A stretch of 54,623 nucleotides of DNA, taken from positions 1 to 54,623 of the IMG/VR virus record IMGVR_UViG_3300042471_000954. One strand, given 5' to 3'. Within the stretch, counting starts at the first letter, position 1, and each line of letters opens with the position of its first letter. Positions 1 through 7,020 of this stretch are shown here, piece by piece. Origin of the DNA: a virus. The notes under the pieces are model-generated. The model saw only the letters and a program-made list of their open reading frames with translations. It made no database searches and was not told the origin of the DNA. A program made the position numbers and the translations under genes.

Positions 1-260
1 GTTAAGTATTGTGAACCATTAAACGATAATACAGGCAACCCATTTAAACCATTGCGGGTAAGGGTGGGTTGCGTTCCACCCGTTGCTTGACTAACATGTC
101 TTCCATTGCCACTTTTATCTCGCCATTCGCTAATACCTGTGGTGACGCTGATCGTGGACAAATCGGCAGCATCGAGCCACAAGGCGGTGCGCAGTTGGGC
201 CGGCGTCCAGAGTCTCCCCTGCAACCGCGCCTCGTCCAGTGGCGACACTCCGCGTGGCAT
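1..260 (-). CDS. LamG/concanavalin-like tail or fibre protein, N-terminal part (cut by window edge)
   Basis: Open from ATG at 260 to the window edge (86 codons) with no stop seen. The start overlaps the stop of the upstream gene as TAATG, so translation is probably coupled. The protein reads MPRGVSPLDEARL and then LWLDAADLST, SEWRDKSGNGRH and LPVLSFNGSQYL, the usual opening of phage and bacterial LamG-type jelly-roll modules (WLDA..., W.DKSGNG..., L.F.G...). Such modules bind carbohydrate or act as adhesion tips. Last in the fibre gene run, so a receptor-binding or virion-decoration role is likely. The function beyond the fold family is inference. Confidence 0.75.
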   Translation of the reverse strand, partial: MPRGVSPLDEARLQGRLWTPAQLRTALWLDAADLSTISVTTGISEWRDKSGNGRHVSQATGGTQPTLTRNGLNGLPVLSFNGSQYL

Positions 261-691
261 TAGCTGACATCCTCGTTGAACGGGCGGACGTAAAATTCGT
301 GTCCACTTGATGCCGTTGAGACGCCTGCATTGTTTACGACTGTAAAACGCATGTTTGAAAAAGGATATAGCCGAACCATTGGGAATACTGCGACTTTGGC
401 GCCTGTGGTCACTGTCAAAGCAGCCAGGTAACTATCAAACGAACCTCCCCCGATGTCTGGAACGTCTGTGCCGTCACCGCTATAAACGCGCAGCGTGATG
501 GTCCCGTTCGCGGTCGGTGTCAACGAAGCAAGCTTGATGGTGACTGCTGCATAAAGATCCCTGTTGGTGCCGTTGTCGTAAGGGATTGCGTTAGCAGAAG
601 TTGTCTCCGATCCATTCGCTAGGGAATTGATCGCGTTTCCGGCAATGTTGGACCCGCGAGTAGCGGGCGCTGCCCATTTTGCGACGGACAT
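260..691 (-). CDS. Small virion/tail-fibre-region protein, 143 aa
   Basis: Starts at ATG 691, overlapping the stop of the upstream gene (TAATG). The sequence is beta-rich, with Ser/Thr/Asn-rich strands such as YAAVTIKLASL and GTITLRVYSGDG and no signal peptide or membrane segment. The motif pattern (SLANGSETTS, YDNGTNRDLYAAV, RPFNEDVS at the end) resembles small phage proteins that sit beside fibre genes, but I cannot name the family. Position between 691-1149 and the LamG gene suggests a tail-fibre or adhesin accessory. Function is not assigned. Confidence 0.7.
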   Translation of the reverse strand: MSVAKWAAPATRGSNIAGNAINSLANGSETTSANAIPYDNGTNRDLYAAVTIKLASLTPTANGTITLRVYSGDGTDVPDIGGGSFDSYLAALTVTTGAKVAVFPMVRLYPFSNMRFTVVNNAGVSTASSGHEFYVRPFNEDVS

Positions 692-1149
692 TAGAAGTTC
701 CCCCTGGCAATGCCAATATCACGGATCGTGACTACACCCACTCCTTCCATTTCCGCCCAGGATTGGGCTACCTCTGCGAGTGCCATCAGTGCATTGCGGG
801 TTGCATTTGTCAGGATTCCGGCAGAAACTAGGGCGCCAAGCAGGCTGGCCGTTGCGCTGTATATCGCCGGTATGCTGATCCTGATTGTTGATGTTTGGAT
901 AATTGCGTCACGCAGAACAATGCACGCACCGCGCACCTGTTCAGGAACTGCAGTATTCTCGGCAGCTAGAACTACTGCCCCCCATTCACCCGTAGAAAGC
1001 AGGATTTCCCTGGCGTCGTAAGTAGCCACATCACTCCGTTTGGGTGGTAGGTTGCTATCTGGTGCATTGAGCGCGGCGGCAACGTCCGCTTCCGCGACCC
1101 CGGCAAACTGCGCCACTTTCGCCGCGATCTTCTGTTCTCGCGTCGCCAT
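691..1149 (-). CDS. Conserved phage tail-region protein, 152 aa
   Basis: Opens MATREQKIAAKVAQFAGV, followed by a largely alpha-helical protein with an Ala-rich middle (about residues 75-140) and the ending IRDIGIARGNF. There is no catalytic motif or membrane helix of usual hydrophobicity. The gene sits in a tight run with 260-691 and 1187-1624, so it belongs to the fibre/receptor module. A trimerising helical shaft or fibre-attachment role would fit, but that is only positional inference. Confidence 0.65.
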   Translation of the reverse strand: MATREQKIAAKVAQFAGVAEADVAAALNAPDSNLPPKRSDVATYDAREILLSTGEWGAVVLAAENTAVPEQVRGACIVLRDAIIQTSTIRISIPAIYSATASLLGALVSAGILTNATRNALMALAEVAQSWAEMEGVGVVTIRDIGIARGNF

Positions 1150-1186
1150 TTTTCACCCCCCGTAATTGGCACGGTCAGGCATGGGC

Positions 1187-1624
1187 TCAATCCTCAGTGA
1201 TCGCGGTGGCCGTGGTGAGGCGCGGCGTTACCCCCGTAGAAATGGCGATGTTCGGGGTGATTGCCCCCTTGTAAAGCACCACGGTTGCGCCCGAAGATGC
1301 AACCCCGATCGAGAAGTGCGTGGCGGTCGCACTGCCCCCCGTGCAAGCCGGGAAGTCCACGTTTGCCGCAGGTGACACCGAGTTATCCGTCACCGTGAAC
1401 CCGACGACGGAACGCGCAACACCGACGCGGGCATAGCCGGTGTAGACCACCTCGCTAGTGGCCTGGGTGCCCACTTCGCCGGGGTCTGCGCTATGCAAGG
1501 AGAAGAAGAGCTGCCCCGCCGTCGCTGATCCCCGCAATCCGGTCGCATCGCCGATGTTGGCGATGTTGGTATTTTGAAACACCAGCTGCAGCCAGGCGTT
1601 TTCAAAAGCATTTGATTTGGACAT
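1187..1624 (-). CDS. Phage tail fibre-like protein, 145 aa
   Basis: Family signature seen: FSLHSADPGEVGTQATSEV, VYTGYARVGVARS, then FPACTGGSATATHFSIG and ending TPRLTTATAITED. This LHtADPGe..TSE..YTGYARv pattern recurs in short tail-fibre/structural proteins of many siphoviruses and its length is normal for them. It probably forms a beta-structured virion tip domain. The preceding gene (1672-1890) is separated by about 47 bp. Assignment to the family is from recall of the motif; the exact location in the virion is inferred. Confidence 0.75.
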   Translation of the reverse strand: MSKSNAFENAWLQLVFQNTNIANIGDATGLRGSATAGQLFFSLHSADPGEVGTQATSEVVYTGYARVGVARSVVGFTVTDNSVSPAANVDFPACTGGSATATHFSIGVASSGATVVLYKGAITPNIAISTGVTPRLTTATAITED

Positions 1625-1671
1625 TTCGTCTCCTGGGGTGGTGTTTAGCGGCAGACCGCTTGATCACTGCC

Positions 1672-1890
1672 TCAGCTTTCCGACCACGCCTCATTTGCAG
1701 CGGTGGACGGGTCGTCAGCCGCGAACCGCCCGCCCGCTACCCGCGCTCTCTTGCGCTTTAGGGTGGGGCATACCACCGCTTCATTAATGGCCTGCTCAGC
1801 AGTCTCCTGAACGGGCTCCTGGTGCTCGGGCTCAGCCGTTGCCTGCTGCGATTGCTCCAGATTCATGCCGTAGCCAATCGGGAAGTTCAT
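1672..1890 (-). CDS. Small acidic/basic bipartite protein, 72 aa
   Basis: Short protein with a Gln/Glu-rich N-terminal half (QATAEPEHQEPVQETAEQ) and a basic patch LKRKRARVAGGRF near residue 50. It begins just downstream of a terminator hairpin on the same strand, so it may open a separate transcript together with the fibre genes. No family recognised. It could be a minor capsid or fibre accessory, but nothing in the sequence decides. Confidence 0.5.
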   Translation of the reverse strand: MNFPIGYGMNLEQSQQATAEPEHQEPVQETAEQAINEAVVCPTLKRKRARVAGGRFAADDPSTAANEAWSES

Positions 1891-1904
1891 AGGCCTCCAT
1901 AGTG

Positions 1905-1923
1905 AAAAAGGCCCCGAAGGGCC
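1905..1923 (-). terminator. Rho-independent terminator with UUCG loop
   Basis: Read on the minus strand: GGCCC-TTCG-GGGCC followed by five T. The 5-bp GC stem with a UUCG tetraloop and T-run lies 28 bp after the stop of the 1951-2634 gene. It would end the capsid transcript before the fibre genes. Confidence 0.8.
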
Positions 1924-1950
1924 CTAGGTGAACACAAACCGCCTAGCGGC

Positions 1951-2634
1951 TCACTGCGCAGGAACCAGTGCCACCGTGTTGGTGCCAACCGGCACAGCGG
2001 CGCCGTTGGTCACCGTGCCAGTTGCCGATGCGCTGGTGATGTTGGACTGGACGGAGTTGTAGCGGAACGTGTTTGAGGTCACTTCCGTAATGGTGAAGGT
2101 TCCGTTTACCAGCGGGTTAGAGCAACCAACGGTGACAACCTCACCCACCAACATGGTGTGAGCAGCCGACAGGGTGATGGTCGCCACGTTCGTGGTGAGC
2201 GCCACGTTGCTGATTGCCAGGTTGCCAGTGCCAGGGCGAACCCGAACCGCAGCTACTCGCACATCACCGGTCACCGAACCGGCAGCCCTTACGGCATCAC
2301 GGATCTGCTTGCCGCTGATGGCAATCTCGTTGACTGCGCCAGCGGCAGCGGTGACAACACCAATGTTGGTGTAGGCCGAAGCGCTGCTAAGGGCAGAACC
2401 CTCGGCAACGTGGGCAGCCTGCAGGATGTAACCACCAGCAGAGTTGCTGGAGCCACCGGCAGCAATCAGCTTCCAGTCATTCTGTGCAGCCAGGTTGGTG
2501 TTAAGCAACCGGGCGGCGCCAGTGCGGGTTTCAGCTTGGCGGCCACGGGCACCTGCAAGCACGTTTCCGAGAAGGACGGTTGCTGCGTCCAGTTGATAGG
2601 CCCTCCGGGGGGCTAGACCTGTTGCGCGTGCCAT
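1951..2634 (-). CDS. Head decoration/structural protein with inserted beta-domain, 227 aa
   Basis: Directly follows the major capsid gene. Begins MARATGLAPRRAYQLDAATV; residues about 25-140 are Ala/Gly/Ser-rich. Residues about 145-215 form a beta module with the pattern TTNVATITLSAAHTMLVGEV, then NGTFTITEV and TFRYN. The same module pattern (AT-T---AH---VG---V-------NG-F-VT-V-----TY) occurs inside the tail tube protein at 16609-17442. Placement next to capsid suggests a decoration or cement protein, the usual gene at this place; that role is inferred. Confidence 0.65.
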   Translation of the reverse strand: MARATGLAPRRAYQLDAATVLLGNVLAGARGRQAETRTGAARLLNTNLAAQNDWKLIAAGGSSNSAGGYILQAAHVAEGSALSSASAYTNIGVVTAAAGAVNEIAISGKQIRDAVRAAGSVTGDVRVAAVRVRPGTGNLAISNVALTTNVATITLSAAHTMLVGEVVTVGCSNPLVNGTFTITEVTSNTFRYNSVQSNITSASATGTVTNGAAVPVGTNTVALVPAQ

Positions 2635-2679
2635 GGATCAGTACCTCAGGAAATCAGGGAATAGATGAAAAAGCAATGA

Positions 2680-3594
2680 TCAGGCGGTCATTGCAGCATC
2701 GGTGATGCCGTAAGCACGGGCAGCGGATCTGCCGTTCATGATTGCAATACCGACCGACCAATCAATGCGGGTACGATCGACTGGTGCATCAGGGACTTCC
2801 CCGAATGACTTGATGTCAATCCCGTAGCCGCCGGCTGAATCAGGGCCCTGCATACCGGTTACTTGCTGATCGCCATAGGCGACGCAGTAAACACTGGTGG
2901 TGCTACCGGCTTCCGTAAAGCCTTGAATCGGCACGTTCTGAGCATTGGTGTCGGTGACCACAATGCGTGTGTCACCGTAGGAGGTGACCAGCTTGCCGAA
3001 CTCATCCCGCGTGGTGGTCAGGAAGCCACCGATAGTGCTGTTGCGGCTAGCGGCAGTAAGGCGCCGACGCAGTGCTTTACCCATGTGGACAACCTTGTTG
3101 TCGCCATCAACGGCGTCAATAAGTTCATCCAATCGGGAAAGCGAGAATGCACCGCCGACGTTGATAGCTTGAGAGCTGTCAACGTTGATCCGCTTCCTGA
3201 AGCCGTCGAACGCACGGGGATCAACCGACTCATCGCCGTTGATCATGTAGTCTTCAAGGGTCAGCCGCAAAGAGCGAACTTTAGCCTCGATTTGCTGGGC
3301 CCTGGCTTGAGTGCCCTTGTTCTTGATGATGTGCATGTCCACATCAATGTCCCCGCCGAACATCTTGAGTCGTTCGTATTGGGGGTTGATGACACCGTAA
3401 GTGGCATCATAGGTTTCGTTCAAACCACGAAACCCAACACCGGGCAGTTCATCTTCAGTGGCATAGTCCAAGCCGCCTTGCACATTGGCAAACGGCAGAA
3501 GGCGAATCATCTCGCTTTCGGCGAGAGCGCGAATAACGACCACCCGTTGCTGATTGGTATCAGTCTTGGCGGCCTCCAGAAGTGTCAGTCCCAT
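2680..3594 (-). CDS. Major capsid protein (HK97-fold type), 304 aa
   Basis: The pattern LEDYMINGDESVDPRAFDGF, then AINVGGAFSLSRLDELIDAV, LRRRLTAASRNS and DRTRIDWSVGIAIMNGRSAA matches the HK97-fold coat proteins of siphoviruses in which the E-loop is followed by a NGD...P..F.GL segment. Length of 304 aa is normal. There is no N-terminal delta domain; a separate scaffold gene precedes it (3758-4573), which agrees. The 163-bp leader holds three copies of GGCGTGATGCC on the coding strand. Oddity: it lies downstream of the whole tail module instead of next to portal. Confidence 0.85.
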   Translation of the reverse strand: MGLTLLEAAKTDTNQQRVVVIRALAESEMIRLLPFANVQGGLDYATEDELPGVGFRGLNETYDATYGVINPQYERLKMFGGDIDVDMHIIKNKGTQARAQQIEAKVRSLRLTLEDYMINGDESVDPRAFDGFRKRINVDSSQAINVGGAFSLSRLDELIDAVDGDNKVVHMGKALRRRLTAASRNSTIGGFLTTTRDEFGKLVTSYGDTRIVVTDTNAQNVPIQGFTEAGSTTSVYCVAYGDQQVTGMQGPDSAGGYGIDIKSFGEVPDAPVDRTRIDWSVGIAIMNGRSAARAYGITDAAMTA

Positions 3595-3628
3595 TGTGGG
3601 GAATCCAGGTGAAGGTCAAGGGAGGGGT

Positions 3629-3702
3629 GGCATCACGCCAAAAGGACACCGCAAGGCATCACGCCGAGCTGCTTGATTTGGGACCGACTTAGGCATCACG
3701 CC
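3629..3702 (-). repeat. Three 11-bp repeats GGCGTGATGCC in the capsid-gene leader
   Basis: GGCATCACGCC on the plus strand occurs at 3629-3639, 3655-3665 and 3692-3702, and once more at 4582-4592 just upstream of the scaffold start. The arms GGC/GCC make each copy a short dyad. Both gene leaders of the capsid-scaffold pair carry it, so it could be a late operator, a translational control site or a recombination remnant. Confidence 0.7.
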
Positions 3703-3757
3703 ATCAGTCGATCCCTGTTGTCCGATGTTTCCCCGATCCCTAAGCCGTCAGCAGAGA

Positions 3758-4573
3758 TCAACCAAAGGCGTCTGAAAACGCGGCTGGAAGCGGTTGATTC
3801 ATCAGGTCTTTACCTGTGCTGACGCGACCATCACGGCTGCTACGTGCCCCGCCGCCGGTTCCCATCGCGGGCTCAAAGTTGCGCCCCCACACAGGATCGG
3901 ATTGCAGCCGCCGGAGCCACTTGACGGGCTCAAAGCGCTTGCCGGTTTCCGGGTCGATCTCTGGGCTGCCGTTGGCATCAACGACCACAAGTGCGCCGTC
4001 TTCATTGCGGAACTGAGGGCCAAAGCGGCTCCAGACCGAATCAAAGGGGGTGCTGCCGTCGATTTCGGATACCTCGGTGGATCCTTTGGCGCCGATGAAG
4101 GCCTTCTCGGCTAGCTGCCGTACCAGCTCGCGCTGGCGGGCCTCCCGTTCGGCCTGAAGGGCGGTTGTGGATGCTTCCAACTGCTGCGAGTATTTGGCCT
4201 CGATCTGCTGTCGCTCCAGGGCCGCCTGCTGCTCGATCAGCTCCCGTCGTGCTTGCTCCTGCTGAGCTTTGGCCTGTGCCTCGCGTACCGCCTCAGGGTT
4301 GGTGGTGGTCAGTTCCCGCAGTTGAGCTTCCAGGGCCCCGAGGCGGCGATCCTTCTCGCGGTTGGCAGTGCGTTCACGGTCGAGGGTGTGACGCAGCCGA
4401 GTCACATCGTCTCCGTCCCCCTCGCTATCTCCAGTGCCAGCAGCAGGGTCAGTAGCGCCCTGGCTTGCACCGGCTCCAGCAACTGCACCACCACCTGCAC
4501 CAGCACCGCCGCCGCCCTCGCTGCCACCCTCAGGGCTCTGGAGGATGAACTGTTCAAACCATCGCTTGTTCAT
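3758..4573 (-). CDS. Capsid scaffolding protein, 271 aa
   Basis: Three zones are visible: a Gly/Ala/Ser linker (residues about 14-55), a long charged coiled coil (about 57-165, with Glu/Gln/Arg heptads such as ALERQQIEAKYSQQLEAS) and a C-terminal part with PVKWLRRLQSDPVWGRNFE. This build and the position just before the major capsid gene are typical of phage scaffold proteins that guide procapsid assembly. No protease motif is seen, so removal of the scaffold is probably not through a fused protease. Confidence 0.8.
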   Translation of the reverse strand: MNKRWFEQFILQSPEGGSEGGGGAGAGGGAVAGAGASQGATDPAAGTGDSEGDGDDVTRLRHTLDRERTANREKDRRLGALEAQLRELTTTNPEAVREAQAKAQQEQARRELIEQQAALERQQIEAKYSQQLEASTTALQAEREARQRELVRQLAEKAFIGAKGSTEVSEIDGSTPFDSVWSRFGPQFRNEDGALVVVDANGSPEIDPETGKRFEPVKWLRRLQSDPVWGRNFEPAMGTGGGARSSRDGRVSTGKDLMNQPLPAAFSDAFG

Positions 4574-4621
4574 GTGGTCGGGGCATCACGCCCGCGAGCA
4601 ACTACAGCGCAGCTTTCCGGC

Positions 4622-4759
4622 TTAGCGTTTGCCCTGTGGCTTAGGTCGTTGGCGCCGCTCCTGCTCGCGTTCGGCAGCGGCCATGCGGTTAGCCAGCTGC
4701 CGGGTTTGCACCGTCTCTAGGAGGGTTTCGATGGAGTCGGGTTGGGGGGTAGTGGTCAT
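4622..4759 (-). CDS. Small basic protein, 45 aa
   Basis: ATG at 4759 overlaps the stop of the 4756-6096 gene as ATGA. It reads MTTTPQPDSIETLLETVQTR and ends in a basic Gln/Arg-rich tail (REQERRQRPKPQGKR). A short amphipathic helix followed by a nucleic-acid-like basic tail. It sits between tail and scaffold genes and is translationally coupled, which supports it as real. Function unknown. Confidence 0.55.
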   Translation of the reverse strand: MTTTPQPDSIETLLETVQTRQLANRMAAAEREQERRQRPKPQGKR

Positions 4760-6096
4760 ATAGTGATACCAATCTGGCTGAGCCGATCACGGCAATAAGT
4801 GCCGCCGTGGTAGTCATAGGCAACGACCATCCGAACAGGCTCGGGTTGATTTTCTGCGTTCGGTCCCGGCCTCTGGTCAAGTTCGTCATCCAGCCCAGCG
4901 ACAAGCATTTCGCTTGTTATCAGCTCGGTAACGCTTGCGTCAGGAATAATGCCAAAAACCCCTATTTCTGTTGTGGGTGTGCTTGCGACTGATGGGTCAT
5001 CGCGCTTGTAACCCAAGACAGGGATTTCTGGGTTTCCACTGTATTCGGCGAATGATGCCTTCGCTTGCTGTGGTGACTTTACACTAAAGGTTCCATCGGG
5101 GGCAATGCTTTCATAAATCACAGAGGAAACACTGTTGAAGCTTATTCGATAAGGGCTGTCAGGCGGTTGTGGCAAACCCAGCTCTGTAGCAACATAAGGG
5201 TTGGGATGGTTGATCTGATAGGCACCAACAGCCGACTGAGATAAAGCCAACTCCATGCGAACATCAGGATTCAGCGGATTGTAACCAAGCGCAATTCCGC
5301 CCGCTGCGTTTTCGGCCAGTACAGAGTCTATCTTTTTTTGCATAAACGCAGGAAGGGGCTGCGTCAGCTCAACAACATCAGACTCAGTTACCAGGAAACA
5401 GGTGCGCGTTGTGTTTTGTATCGTAAAGTTATTAGGAGAAAAAACAACTGGACCGAACCCCAATCGTTCATACGCATAATTGCGATGATACTGAGCTATA
5501 GAAACGACGAGTATCATATCTGACTGACCAGCGGGGAGCAGGTTCCACCAAAGCCTTGCGCAAAAGTTGTGGGTGCCACTCCCAAATGTCCGTTCTTGCA
5601 CGAGTATTATGGGCAGCAGACCGTTTTCTATCTGGGTCCAAGTTTTTTCAAAGACATCGGTTCCCGTGCCGGTAAATGTCAGGCTATGCCTAAACCGCTT
5701 CCACCTTTCGCCTGATCTGGCCCCGACTGTAACAACAAACTCTAGCGAAGCGCTTGCGGATCCTTCGGTTGTTCTTCTTTCGTAACTAGGGGATGGGTTG
5801 TTCTCGTCCGCGTCAGTTGCATTGGTAATCTCTAACTCATTTGTAATAAGAGTGTAGTTCTTTCCAATGTGCAACCACCCCACTCCCACATCAACTTGGC
5901 CTCCAGGGACAAAACTAGGCTCATCCCTCCTCCTGCTTATCAATGGCGCCGGAGCCAAGGCCATCTCCCGTCTCAGCGTTTCCTTAGACCAGTCCAGCCC
6001 CTTCTTCGCCTTCTTCGCCCGGTTCTTCAGGATCCGGGCCTTCACCAGGTCCAAGATCTTCCAAGGCACCGGGTTGATGTCAACGATCAGGCTCAT
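4756..6096 (-). CDS. Tail-associated protein of unknown function, 446 aa
   Basis: N-terminal 50 residues are basic and helical (KARILKNRAKKAKKGLDW); the rest is beta-rich with repeated aromatic strands (FVVTVGARSGERWKRFRHS, LTFTGTGTDVFEKTWTQIEN). No enzyme motif. The gene overlaps its upstream neighbour by 4 bp and is more AT-rich than the tail genes around it, suggesting later acquisition or fast divergence. By position it is a distal tail or receptor-binding component; no family recognised. Confidence 0.65.
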   Translation of the reverse strand: MSLIVDINPVPWKILDLVKARILKNRAKKAKKGLDWSKETLRREMALAPAPLISRRRDEPSFVPGGQVDVGVGWLHIGKNYTLITNELEITNATDADENNPSPSYERRTTEGSASASLEFVVTVGARSGERWKRFRHSLTFTGTGTDVFEKTWTQIENGLLPIILVQERTFGSGTHNFCARLWWNLLPAGQSDMILVVSIAQYHRNYAYERLGFGPVVFSPNNFTIQNTTRTCFLVTESDVVELTQPLPAFMQKKIDSVLAENAAGGIALGYNPLNPDVRMELALSQSAVGAYQINHPNPYVATELGLPQPPDSPYRISFNSVSSVIYESIAPDGTFSVKSPQQAKASFAEYSGNPEIPVLGYKRDDPSVASTPTTEIGVFGIIPDASVTELITSEMLVAGLDDELDQRPGPNAENQPEPVRMVVAYDYHGGTYCRDRLSQIGITI

Positions 6097-6491
6097 CCTT
6101 GCGCCAGCAGCAGCACGTAGCTCTTGCTTTGCCCTGATTGCAGCGTCTCGGGTGTCGGCAGTAGCACCACCCGGTCGGGATAGGTGCGGTTGTCCACCTG
6201 CAACACGATCGCATCGAACGTGAAGCCACTGCCTGATGCCGTTAGCGACAACGTGAACTGCGGTAGTTCGTAGCGGGCATTGCCGCTGTTGAAGCTGCCG
6301 GTCCCGATGGTGCCGGTCTTCTCTGTGTAGCCGTTACCATTCGCCAGCTTCACCGCATTCCAGGCGCTCATCAGGCTGGACTGGGTGAGCACCGCGCCAT
6401 CGCGGAAGCACAACATAAACTTGTAGCTCTTACCTTCGTAGGTGAGCTGCGCCTGCTTGCCGAGCGCATCCGGTGAGATCAGAACGTCCAT
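6093..6491 (-). CDS. Tail-fibre-like beta protein, 132 aa (paralogue of the next gene)
   Basis: Shares with 6522-6965 the layout W-AV---G-GY...G-I--GSFN----R-E----F-LT-TASGSGFT--A-VL. Here: AWNAVKLANGNGYTEKTG, GTGSFNSGNARYELP, LSLTASGSGFTFDAIVL. Beta-rich, no membrane segment. Two adjacent copies of one fold in a tail tip region suggest fibre or adhesin subunits that form a hetero-oligomer or were duplicated for receptor variation. Function is inferred from position. Confidence 0.65.
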   Translation of the reverse strand: MDVLISPDALGKQAQLTYEGKSYKFMLCFRDGAVLTQSSLMSAWNAVKLANGNGYTEKTGTIGTGSFNSGNARYELPQFTLSLTASGSGFTFDAIVLQVDNRTYPDRVVLLPTPETLQSGQSKSYVLLLAQG

Positions 6492-6521
6492 TGCTGCAAC
6501 CGCTTACAGGAGCTTTCCCGA

Positions 6522-6965
6522 TCAGGCGGTTACCGTGAACCCATCGGTGAATAACTGAACCGCGTAGATGCGGCTCAATCCCGCTGCAAGGCTGATACTG
6601 GGGCTCTCGGTGAGCACAAACGACACACCAGTGCCCCAGGTCACGGTGCTGCCGCTGATCGTGCCGATCACCAGATAGGCAGCGTTCCAGGTAAGCGCTG
6701 AGCCTGAAGCGGTGAACGTGCAGGTGTACGAGCCCGCCTCAAAGCGGTCTGTGGTGGTGTTGAAGCTCCCCGCTGGGATTGTCCATTCGCACCGTGCATA
6801 GCCCGAGCCGCTGCGCTCTACGGCATCCCATGCCGCCGTGTTTGAGCTGAGGTTGGGGGATCCTGATGTGGTTGTCGCTAGGCACAGGCGGGCTTTCCTT
6901 CCGGCATATTCCCCAAGGTACAACCGCTCGGCCTCGTAGAAGGTCTGGAGCATTGCAGCGGGCAT
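6522..6965 (-). CDS. Tail-fibre-like beta protein, 147 aa (paralogue of the downstream gene)
   Basis: Contains AAWDAVERSGSGYARCEW, PAGSFNTTTDRFEAGSY and FTASGSALTWNAAYLVI, matching the fold pattern of 6093-6491. It starts MPAAMLQTFYEAERLYLGEY. Located directly after the 824-aa tail tip protein, so likely part of the receptor-binding complex. No catalytic residues visible. Family name not known to me. Confidence 0.65.
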   Translation of the reverse strand: MPAAMLQTFYEAERLYLGEYAGRKARLCLATTTSGSPNLSSNTAAWDAVERSGSGYARCEWTIPAGSFNTTTDRFEAGSYTCTFTASGSALTWNAAYLVIGTISGSTVTWGTGVSFVLTESPSISLAAGLSRIYAVQLFTDGFTVTA

Positions 6966-7020
6966 GGGCTTTCCGTGTCTGCTTCAGTTTTCCCGGCAAA
7001 AAACAGAGCTTGGCTAGTTG

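Noticed and set aside
2863-3612. 249-codon plus-strand frame over the capsid gene
   Set aside because: It is antisense to a clear HK97-type capsid gene, lacks any recognisable motif and has no leader.
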